Made by a program: the position numbers and the translations under genes
Shown here: in pieces, positions 16,001-24,600 of the stretch
How positions within the stretch are numbered: position 1 is the first letter of the stretch
Layout: each line of letters begins with the position of its first letter
From: Megalobrama amblycephala
Lineage: Eukaryota > Chordata > Actinopteri > Cypriniformes > Xenocyprididae
Assembly: GCF_018812025.1 (NCBI RefSeq)
Contig: NC_063054.1
Location: 24,990,142 to 25,054,141, forward strand
Direction: 5' to 3'
Length of the DNA stretch: 64,000 nucleotides
Notes under the pieces: generated by a model
Database searches by the model: none
Seen by the model: only the letters and a program-made list of their open reading frames with translations
Told to the model about the DNA's origin: nothing

Positions 16001-17269
16001 ACTGCTGGCGAATCTGGCTTTAGGCTCATCTTGTACACTTGAGGTAACATTGCTGATTTTCCCGATGGACTTACTTCCACCGTCGTAGTTGAGCAGCACA
16101 AGATCCTCATTGTCTTTCATTCCCAAATGTTCTTTTAAGCTTATCATTCCATCCTCCTTGTAAGCATAGCCCTCTGGCGGGGTGGCTAGGGTCAATATTC
16201 CATTTTCAATAGTCACAATGATACTCTGATTGTTAATCATGATGGTCCCAGAGAATGTTTCATGCACGGGTATTGGAGTCCCATCAGGACCACAGTCCCC
16301 ATTACTGCTGGACTCTTGGTTTGCATAATCCATGATATTCAATTCAGCCATCTCTGGTGCAACCCTGTTCTCTGGTACAAATACAGGGCTGTTATTTTTT
16401 GCCACACACTGCATTAATTCTTCTGTTGAATGTTCAACTAAATTATTGCTGAGCATTTCTACAGTAGAGACCTTTGGCGTTTGACTGCTCCCAGCATAGT
16501 CTTCTGATAATATTGGGTCTCTATTCTCTGCCACAAGACAAAACTCGTGTCTAACATTTTGGTCTGTTCTCTCAGATCTGGTATTTAAACTACTGTGGCT
16601 TGACAAATGTCCCGATCTGGATGAAGTTCTGTTGAAGTTTCCATCTGAATCTACTGGGGAACGGAGAGTCTTTGACTTAGATGATGATGATTCATTCTCT
16701 TCCGGTTTGCATTGAAAGCTCATTTGTCGTTCCTTGCTGTCATCTTCTTTATGCACTATATTAAAAACCACATATAGTTCCTCTGGGCTCTTGCCTGAAG
16801 AGGTAGAGGTGTTGCTGAGAATTTTCTCTGTCGTGTGTCTTTGTTCACAGCTTTCAGAGTCCAGTAGGGGAAGCGCCATTTGCAGATCGTTATCCTCATG
16901 TTCATCGGCCCTCTCAAACTCGGAAGGCAGCAGCTCTAATTCATTAAACACCTTTTGCCTGGACGCATTCACGTCACCGAGCTCTGAAACTGCGGACGGT
17001 ACATCATATGTCTTATGATGGCTGTTTTGAAGAGACAGAGCGCAGCCGCTGCCATTTTCCGCAACCCGAAGCGGCGACGACCTGGCCCGGTTGTTGTTGT
17101 CGTCACTTTCTATGTTCAGCGATCCCGAAAGATCCGAGATCGTATTTTCAGTCAGACGTGTTTTCGCATGAATTCCTGAAGCTGTTGTCTGCTGAGAGAA
17201 TGTCGTGTGGAGCGGGACGCCATGTTGGTACTGAGTGTTTTTTGTGTCAGAAAGCCCCTGGATTTCCAT
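6939..17269 (-). CDS. zxdc: zxdc, ZXD-family zinc finger transcription regulator C
   Basis: Complement join of 17269-15400, 15303-15151, 15077-14999, 12613-12483, 12251-12081, 11297-10420, 10269-10015, 9942-9841, 7025-6939: 1241 codons plus TGA, all junctions in frame. Residues about 1-497 are acidic and Ser-rich, with a conserved hydrophobic patch near 339-370 (F-S-G-T-I-M-I ... I-L-T-L-A-T-P-P). Ten C2H2 fingers follow (about 498-795), mostly of the C-x4-C TFIIIA-like type, with the ZXD-typical S-Y-K-L-K-R-H-L-Q-S-H finger. Then come a Ser/Thr-rich activation region, the D-Y-R-A-I-Q-L-A-K block and the conserved tail G-S-T-I-N-L-Q-D-L. Human ZXDC cooperates with CIITA at MHC class II promoters in the nucleus; that role in fish is inference. 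Human ZXDC is about 858 aa; the excess here is mainly N-terminal. The start at 17269 was chosen for its strong context (ACCAAGATGG); an in-frame ATG at 17296 has a weak one. Confidence 0.9.
7585..7927. mobile_element. Palindromic hAT-type MITE with 8-bp duplication
   Basis: Terminal repeats TAGGGCTGGGC and GCCCAGCCCTA are flanked by AAGCCTGC at 7577-7584 and 7928-7935. The arms are about 160 bases and nearly identical, differing at only a few positions, so the element is a near-perfect palindrome. Confidence 0.85.
8059..8270 (+). pseudogene. PIF/Harbinger transposase remnant
   Basis: The frame P-S-H-R-A-P-V-P-T-E-K-R-I-A-I-A-L-Y-K-L-A resembles the N-terminal part of HARBI1-type transposases. 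It is followed after an in-frame TGA by G-T-F-R-I-S-K-T-T-V-H-S-C-V, the helix-turn-helix-like segment. A tttcag acceptor-like sequence precedes it. Broken by stops. Confidence 0.6.
8367..9078. mobile_element. hAT-like element with TAGGGTTGG ends
   Basis: Ends TAGGGTTGGCTGAT and TATCAGCCCAACCCTA are inverted. The flanking octamers do not match, so the duplication has decayed. A G-tract lies at 8451-8467. Confidence 0.55.
9144..9391. mobile_element. MITE with TTAAAGGTGCTAAAGAGGAT ends
   Basis: The left end TTAAAGGTGCTAAAGAGGAT has its inverted copy ATCCTCTTTAGCACCTTTAA at the right end. The TTA/TAA ends suggest a Harbinger-type 3-bp target. Confidence 0.6.
9841..9942 (-). CDS. zxdc: zxdc coding exon 8
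   Basis: Exactly 34 codons, D-D-P-A-A-D-G-D-L-A-F to T-V-D-L-P-V-N-I-L-Q, matching the ZXDC T-V-D-L-P-V-x-x-L-Q motif. Acceptor ttttttgtag, donor ACAG/gttcat. Confidence 0.88.
10015..10269 (-). CDS. zxdc: zxdc coding exon 7
   Basis: Exactly 85 codons. Begins E-S-S-G-S-A-R-T-D-Y-R-A-I-Q-L-A-K, a strongly conserved ZXDC block, and ends Q-F-V-Q-I-Q-L-L-Q. Acceptor ctgccattag, donor GCAG/gtgaga. Confidence 0.9.
10420..11297 (-). CDS. zxdc: zxdc coding exon 6
   Basis: Encodes residues 802-1094, the Ser/Thr/Leu-rich transactivation region with L-T-P-S-S-E-L, N-A-G-I-L-T-I-D, D-D-V-Q-T-V and P-V-P-E-L-L blocks shared with human ZXDC. Acceptor ttcctgcag, donor TATG/gttagt. Reading past the donor gives an artefactual longer frame. 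Confidence 0.88.
11298..12080. other. zxdc: zxdc intron 5
   Basis: AT-rich. From 11524 a short piece starting AGTGCTGGGTGGTATGAC resembles a transposon end; nothing else was seen. Confidence 0.4.
12081..12251 (-). CDS. zxdc: zxdc coding exon 5
   Basis: Rest of finger 9 (C-N-A-K-F-S-A-R-S-S-L-Y-I-H) and finger 10 (S-R-C-P-V-A-G-C-T-K-H-F). Acceptor aatctgcag, donor CCAG/gtacac. Confidence 0.9.
12483..12613 (-). CDS. zxdc: zxdc coding exon 4
   Basis: Finger 8 (F-A-C-P-E-E-G-C-G-K-S-F-T-R-A-E-H-L-K-G-H) and the start of finger 9 (F-E-C-P-V-E-G). Acceptor catcttcag, donor GAAG/gtcagc. Confidence 0.9.
12857..13634. mobile_element. Foldback element with GGGTTAGTTCACCC ends in zxdc intron
   Basis: AAAGGGTTAGTTCACCCGAA at the left and its inverted copy at the right. 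The arms match over about 350 bases each, including the CGTTCCACACC block. The centre contains TCATGAAGC repeats. Confidence 0.75.
13734..14900. mobile_element. Decayed hAT-type element (TAGGGATGCACC end)
   Basis: Starts TAGGGATGCACCCAAATTTC and ends near a degenerate inverted match (GAATTTCGGTTTCA). The internal DNA is AT-rich with no frame. Confidence 0.4.
14999..15077 (-). CDS. zxdc: zxdc coding exon 3
   Basis: Finger 7 (F-V-C-D-S-D-S-C-G-W-T-F-T-S-M-S-K-L). Acceptor ttttccccag, donor AACG/gtgagg. Confidence 0.9.
15151..15303 (-). CDS. zxdc: zxdc coding exon 2
   Basis: Rest of finger 5 (C-E-K-T-F-I-T-F-S-A-L-F-S-H) and finger 6 (C-T-Y-P-G-C-D-K-R-Y-D-K). Acceptor ccttctcag, donor ACAG/gtgaaa, phase 1 on both sides. 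Confidence 0.9.
15400..17269 (-). CDS. zxdc: zxdc coding exon 1
   Basis: A single 1.87-kb exon encodes residues 1-623: the long acidic N-terminus, fingers 1-4 and the first half of finger 5 (H-K-C-E-F-P-G). Donor CCAG/gtgagt. It carries an I-K-Q-E SUMO-type motif at residues 448-451. The frame stays open up to 17314, but the first upstream codon there is GTG. Confidence 0.9.
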
Positions 17270-17314
17270 CTTGGTGTCCCTGTAGCAGCAGCTCATGAAA
17301 GCTCCGCCCTTCAC

Positions 17315-18164
17315 ATATGAGTGCCTGATCCTGATAGGCCGGTATAGAAATTACGTCATACCAAACACATTTTTTGTCTTCCTTTTTTTTTTTTTTTTTT
17401 TTTTTACAAATTATAGGGTAAATTTATTGAAGTGTATCAGTGCAAATCTGCATAACGTCAATCAGGAGCTAAAACAATGTGCAAAGTTACATTAGGTGCA
17501 ATTTATTGTTGAATTCAAATTCTTAAAAAAGGGACACACCCACTTGATTATGATGCAATAAGAGTTAACACATTATGTTACATTTTAATTAATCCTTGCT
17601 CTGGCCAAGTATGTTTGATAAAGGAGCATTCCACTTAAACTATTAAGCGAGAGTAAATTGGTATAAACTCTGTTGTACAGTTAAGTGTTTCCAAGAGATT
17701 CTTTTGTCATTTGATTTTTTTTTATTTTTTGAAAATAATTTATTATTTTGATCTAAAAAGCTTTCAAGTTATTCTGCTTAAAAGCGTCTTTATGTTTCTG
17801 TTGCTTGGACACAGAAATATGTGTAAATGTAGTAGGTTTTGGTTTTTTAAATCGGTGATAAGACTTGAGCTCACTGAAGAATGTGCATGCATATAACATT
17901 ATGGATGTCTGTGTACATGGACCATTACTGTAAAACAGTAATGCCTGTTTAATTTACACCCTGTGCACATCCTTACTAGTTACAACAATTATGCAAGGAT
18001 AGAAATGTATAATCTAAAGTCACTTTGCAGTTGAAGAAATAAAAACAATGATGGCAGGTTCAATGTAGTGTGAACAAATTATGTGGAGCTGCAAATAATA
18101 ATTGTCTATTTTCAAATAAATAAATAAATAAATCACCTCAAAATGAACAATAACATTTGAACAT
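17315..18164. other. zxdc-thumpd3 intergenic region
   Basis: zxdc promoter side with a T-tract (about 17382-17405), then AT-rich DNA with a short AAAT repeat near 18115-18131. No gene was seen. Confidence 0.5.
17351..17360 (-). promoter_or_regulatory. CRE/ATF-like site upstream of zxdc
   Basis: Minus strand TATGACGTAA lies about 85 bases 5' of the chosen zxdc ATG, in the right place for a proximal promoter. Confidence 0.35.
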
Positions 18165-18170
18165 TTTATT
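18165..18170 (-). terminator. thumpd3: thumpd3 polyadenylation signal
   Basis: AATAAA on the minus strand 3' of the thumpd3 stop, beyond the CA repeat. Confidence 0.5.
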
Positions 18171-18244
18171 AACTTCAATAAGGACAGCCAAAGATTATGT
18201 CTCAGATCAACTAATCAGAAAAAGCAAACTTTGGGGTCATGTTA

Positions 18245-18248
<4 letters not shown>

Positions 18249-18287
<39 letters not shown>

Positions 18288-18335
18288 ACACACACGCACA
18301 CGCACGCACACACACGCACACACACGCACACACAC

Positions 18336-18392
<57 letters not shown>
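18249..18392. repeat. CA microsatellite with CGCA interruptions
   Basis: 144 bases of CA repeat, interrupted in the left half by several CG-containing units and pure in the right half. It lies in the inferred thumpd3 3' untranslated region. Confidence 0.9.
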
Positions 18393-18397
<5 letters not shown>

Positions 18398-18443
18398 CCC
18401 ACAAGGGACACAAACGGATGTGCGAATTTGTCTTTCAGGTTTC

Positions 18444-18632
18444 TCACAGACTTGCGTCCTCCATATTATCTTTTTGTGATTCTGCTGCTGTATGAGGCTC
18501 CGTTACATCTTCTGAAGTGGTGCCAAAAGCTACTGCTGTCCTTTTAAGTACAAAAACACCAGCATGCAATCCTCCCACATTCACCCAAACAGTATGCGAT
18601 TTCCGCCACAGTGCCCCCATCTGCAACAGTGC
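18444..18632 (-). CDS. thumpd3: thumpd3 coding exon 9 and stop
   Basis: A-L-L-Q-M-G-A-L-W-R-K-S ... T-V-W-V-N-V-G-G-L-H-A-G-V-F-V-L, then a short acidic tail and TGA. Acceptor tttttttcag. Confidence 0.92.
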   Translation of the reverse strand, partial: ALLQMGALWRKSHTVWVNVGGLHAGVFVLKRTAVAFGTTSEDVTEPHTAAESQKDNMEDASL

Positions 18633-21600
18633 CTGAAAAAAACAGATAAAGTATGGGGAGAAATGATATATCATAAAAACAAAAAACAAACAAGTTAAAA
18701 CATTACACATGAAAAGGAACTATGTTAGATTCATAATATATTTAAACAACAACAACAAAAGATCTGGGTTCCATTTTATTGCTGAATGTTCCATTTCACA
18801 TGACATTTACATTGCTACATTCCAAAATGCTTTTTAATGAAATACATTAAGAACTATAAATTATATTTTTGAAGAATTCAAAGTAGCCACACCTTTGAGA
18901 AACACTTTTTATCTTGAGTCAGCAGCACAGCTTTGCCTGTGCCAGGTTTACAAACTCGAGCCATTTCTCGAAGACATGAAGGGTATAATTCCCAATTCTT
19001 CTTCCTGGACCCCATTCTTCAAAACATACACAACACAAACAGTTTAAATACATAAACATTTAATAATATAATTATACTGTAATAGGATTATTAATTGCAA
19101 TAATAAATAAGAATAGTTCTATAACTTCAGATTTCTGTCAGTACCTCTTTCCAAAAGGCATGTCGGTAATGATGATATCCACTGAACTGCTTCTCATGGG
19201 TAGATTGCATAAGTCCCACTGAACTATGTCTAAGGGCAAGCCTGGAGATCTACAAATACAACATGAAGTGAACACAGTGTACATTTGAACAGGGTGTCAT
19301 TTTTGTAGTCATGTATTGTAACGTAAAAAAGGTGTTTATATATTTCAATAATCTCATATGAGTTTAGGTGAGTTAATTAACCTGTGACCAAAGCACATCA
19401 GTTCACTGGTGTTCCCTCACACTTTCCAGTTTTTTGTTAATCAAAAATATTATTAGTGCATTGTTAATATCTTTAATGCGTTAATATTGTTTTTCAATGT
19501 TATTTTTTATGATTTAAATTAATAAAAAAAAGTAATGTTATCTTGGCAACTAAAATAAGTTACTCAACTTAAAGGTTTGTTGAAGTACAAAAATGACTAA
19601 AACTGAAATAAAAATAAAGCTAAACAGAAATAATCTAATACATAAATAAATTTTAAAAAACGATAAGTGATAAATAGACATAGAAAAATAGAAAATAGAC
19701 ATAAATAATAAATTAAATTAAAATGAAAACTGAAAAATACTTCAATAGTATATAAATAATACTAAAATAACACTGTTCCAAAAAAAGGTTGGCAGGACAC
19801 CATCAAAAGCCTCACCTCCCTCCATCATGTGTTCTCTTTAAAATGTGCTTGATATTATTGACTGATCGGCTGACTGCTGTGCCATTGTTGTCTCCAGCTA
19901 AAAAGAATGAATTCTGCCATTCCATGGCTCCCTGATAAAACAAAGAACATCTGTTTTTAAAATCAATTCACTCTTACAACATGGAAATATAATAACTGAA
20001 GACAGACTGCAAATTCATTTAGCAGCTTAGTCATAATTCAACAAACCTCTAAAGGTATAGCTCCAGTTCCACACATGGGATCTACAATCACATCTGACAC
20101 CTGTGGCTTGCAAAGTCTGAAAAAAAAAAAAAAAATCATTACAGTCAGAGACATAATGGTTTGTTAGTTTTTTTTAAGTGCATTTCCTTCAACGTATAAT
20201 CAATACAAATTCACATTGCACAAACAACAAAATCAAACAAGTCCAATCAATTCCCCATGGACAAAATCAAGACCCGCCCTACATTTTTTCTTGTTCGAGA
20301 AGCCGTTTCACATATATGTCACAATAGGGAAGAAAAGAATATTACAAGTTCCATTTCATGCCCAGTTTAACATCTATGGAACCTTTCCATTGAACTAATG
20401 GTTCTTTCTTTATTTTAGAAAAAAGTTCTTTAGATTATTAAATTTGTCTTCACACTAAGAAAAACATGGTTCTTTTAAGAATTGTTAACTGAAAGGTTTT
20501 TGGGCAACCAGACATAGTTCTTCTATGGCATTTTGGAACCTTTATGTTTAAGGGTGTGTTCACACTTGCAGTTTGGTTCTCTTGGTCCTTTTGTTCCGGA
20601 CCAAAAAAGAAAATTATACATCTAGTCCTGGTTCGTTTGTCAGGTTCATGTCCCAGTTCCTGTGTTTATTTGCTGTCTTCCTTAGTTGACCTAGGCTGTG
20701 TCTGAAATCGCCCTCATACCCTTAAAAAGGGCACTATATGAGGTGACAGCCATTTGTAGTAGTGTCTGAAACCATAGTGGATGTTATTGAGTGCTCTCAT
20801 TCAATCCCACAATGCACCACAATAAAAAGAGGGTACAACTGATGTACGCTCAACGGCTAGGGAATACCCATAATGCACTTATGAGAGTTGGGCGGCGAAT
20901 GAATTCCTGCATCTGACCAGATGATGGCGCCTACAGATTAATCATCCATCCATTTTCTAAACCGCTGGTCCAATGTGGATATTCGGTGTCAAATTCGCTC
21001 ACTCGTTTTCATTCACTCCCTCAAGTGAGCTATATTAGTGGAATGGTGAATGAGGGTATAGGGGGCGATTTCACAGCCCTAGTTTCCTAGTGTGTGCCTG
21101 TTAGTTACCAAAGCAACCTACTGTGTCCACCTGCCCCTTGTTAATTTAGTCTGTGTATATATACTCCTTGTTCAGTTCCTTGTCCGTTCTTACATCTATT
21201 GGTATGTCTTTGGTTAGTGGTTGTTTCTCTCCTGTGGCTTTTCAGAGTTCTCGGTCCACTTGTTTGGTGCACACCAGGGTTCGGATGGCAGAGTTCACAC
21301 TTATTCAAATGAACCACACTAACAGAGCAATCACACCAGAATCTGTTTTAATTGAACCAAACATGCCAAGTGTGAACCATGAGACAAAATTAAGGTATCA
21401 TGACCACCTTATTGTAATGATCGGAAGCCATGCTTTACAGGAATGCTGCTTACTAGGGATGGGCAACGATTAATCTACTGCTTACCTAAGCATGCCATAA
21501 GCCAGTGTAGACCGTAGAGTGGTGGGGCCAAAGTGAGTGATGTTTCTCCTATGTAGACTCTCCACTGTGAGAGCAATGCCAATAACAACTTCATTATTGT

Positions 21601-24600
21601 GGATATTCAACAGCACCTATAAATAAAAGAGAAACACATATAATAATTGTTACAAATCCTTTCTTTGTTTTATTGAACATTTATTATTATTACTACTTTA
21701 CGCAACACCACATTGGAAATGGTTTAGGCTCCCATTGTTCTTTTCTATAGAAGAACAAAATTACACTAATTAAAAGGTGCACTCAGTAAGCACTTTCTTT
21801 TTTGCACAAAGAAAGCACTTTTGAGAAATATGAGGTACACCTTGTCTTTTCTCTTCAAACCATTTTTTTTTTAGAATGGTTGATATAGTAAACACAAAAA
21901 AGGTGGTCTACATTTTGTTGCAGAATTTCTGAACCTTACCTCAACATCAAATTTAGTCATATCTGCTTTCCACTGAAAGAACTCCTGCACAGCTCCTCCA
22001 AAGTCTCGCGCCGCATCATTTGAGGTGAAGCAGTGTTTGTCTCCAGCTCTGTTGCATGTCACACGAAACTTAAGAGGCATTACCCCTGACTCCTGATCCT
22101 GGATTTCAGACAGCTTTTCTTCCTCAGAGTCATTTTCTGGCTGAGGAGAAACATCTCTTTGGTTCTCCTTCACCTCTAGATCCTCAAGATCTACCCAGAG
22201 CTCTTCAGGATCTGACGGGACAGCATCAGTACATTTGGTGCTAACATTGCCACACTGATCTGATTTTGTCGGGTTAGCTCTTTTCCGACGTCCTTTCTTC
22301 TTTCTTATAGAATTGTTCAACTTCCAGACTTCTAAGGCATTGGTCCAAGGCAGCCGGGCAGCCAGCTCTTGCCAATCCAATTGCACTTCCTCCTGTTAAG
22401 CAAAAAACAGTAAAACCAGGGTATGGTTTAGGGTTAGTTGCATGTAATTGTGCATAGTTATTACTATAGGTGTTACCAAATTTAATATTGGGGTAATAAA
22501 TGTTTCCAAGTCTCCACTGATTGATTATAAAAGTAGATCTAATACATTAATTTTCAATCTATGCTGGTGGAGTTTGACTAAGAAGCACATTATTGCAAAA
22601 GTTTTTATTAGTGCCAGAGGAATTTATTATATTCTCTCTATTGGTACACCAAGATTTTATAAATAACATGACTTAACATGAATTTGACACCCTTGTTTTA
22701 AAGCATTGTTTTATTAATGAAACAACCCTTTACCAAACAAAAAACACCTGCACATGTATGCAAGGTAATTTATAAACTTTGGTACTCATTCGGTACACAA
22801 CAACAATAACTACAACTAGTAAAATATTGCACATACCTTTGTGGCTTTGAATTGGTAGTTGTCATATTCTTTTACCACAACAAACAGATTGTCTAAAGAC
22901 TTCAGGTGATGAACCTTTAGAAATAAATAAATGAAAATGAAAAATCACATGGCAATTTGAAGGTAAATAGACAGTGCTGCTTTACTCACTATCATGTTGT
23001 TTTTCCAATATGACTTTTTTCATGAAACACAAAAGCAGAAATTTTAAAGAACAGTAATGGTCATTGATTTCCATGAGAGTTCATTCCATAATAAAAAATA
23101 TACTTAAATCACTGAGCATGATTAAGTGAAGCGAATGTATGATGTGATGACGCTCTTAAATCGAAACAACCATTCCCTATGGAGCTATTCACATCGGGTG
23201 TGATAAATTGCAGCACGGCAAAGCAAGATTTTTTTTCGGGCAACATGTCGATTTTTTCCTGTCACTTTGGAATGAAACGGACGCCCATTTAGATTTCAGC
23301 TTTAGATCACGTGCCTGGAGCCACCGCGAGATTGGTGGCGCTGTTTTGAAAACCAGTGTAGACACTAAGGATGCGATGATTGATTAATTGTTGATAATTT
23401 AATCTATAAAACATATCAGTGGTTGATTAAGCAAGGTCATCATTAGAATGCATAGTTTTGAGGTGTGTGCGGCTCATGTGCAAGACAGACAATGAAAAAT
23501 GAAGGGAGCGTGCCGTAGTTATGTATTCTAAATGTATTAATGTCTTCAAGCCATGAGGTGGATTAGGTAGGCTAGCCGTTTATTTTGAAACATAATTAAC
23601 CAAGGTTCCAAAAAACCCTCTAAATAAGTGATTTTACTGAACATAAGAACGTCGGGTTAGAGGTCAACCTTCCGCCATAACTCGACTCTGTTGTGATGCG
23701 TACGGCCGTTGCCGAAAGCCAGTGATTAAAGTTAATAAAGTTTTAAATATGGACATTTTTCTTACACAAACCCATCGCTTCGCTTCAGAAGGCATTTATT
23801 AACCCTCTAAAGACATATGGATTACTATTATGATGGATGGATGTGCTGTTTGGAGCTTCAAAAACACTCAATGCCATTACAAAGCTGGGAAGAGCCAGGA
23901 CATTATTTAATATAACTCTGATTGTGTTCGGCTGAAAGAAGAAAAACATATCCACCTAGGATGACTTGAGGGTTAGTAACTTATGGGATAATTTTAATTT
24001 TTGGATACAATTCCTTTAAGCAAAGTGTAAACAAGTAGAAAGACTGTATAAGAATGAGAAGTTTTGAATGACAGGTTTAGATGTTCTGACCATCAGTCAC
24101 AGCAACCTCTGAAAGCACTTCAGAGAAACCAATCTCCCCACTCCGAATGTGGCGAGTGTGCCAAGTAAAGATTGTACACACTCCTGAGACAAGCGTGCTT
24201 GTCTACAAATCTAGGTTCATATCCAAGAATGCGATGCTCTGCAAGGGATGAAGCCTGCTCTTCTGCATGTTGATGGACAGCCCCAGGCATTTCAAGTGGT
24301 CTAGAAGCTGATATTCATGGCTTTCCAGAGCCACAGAGCAAGAGAGTTCACCTTGCTGTGTTGCACCCATCTGTTCCCTTGCAGGTTGCAGGTGACAGAG
24401 AGGAAAGTTTGAGTGTTTACATGAGAAATGCTAAGCAGGTGTAGCATTCAGTCCATTATATTAAATTTATCTTAATTTACTGTTGTATGTTGTGCAGCGG
24501 TTAAAGGAACACTCCACCTTTTTTGAAAATAGGCTCATTTTCCAACTCCCCTAGAGTTAAAGAGATGAGTTTTACCGTTTTCGAATCCATTCAGCCGATC

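Noticed and set aside
17270..17314. Longer N-terminus for zxdc
   Set aside because: The first codon at 17314 is GTG, and the ATG at 17296 has a weak context. The ATG at 17269 has a strong one. The 17296 start cannot be fully excluded.
18157..18547. Open frames on both strands coding for His-Thr or Cys-Val runs
   Set aside because: They are translations of the CA microsatellite in the thumpd3 3' region.
21871..21939. Extension of the thumpd3 THUMP exon past 21940
   Set aside because: The donor GAG/gtaagg at 21939 joins exactly to the next THUMP segment at 21616; the extension is intronic.
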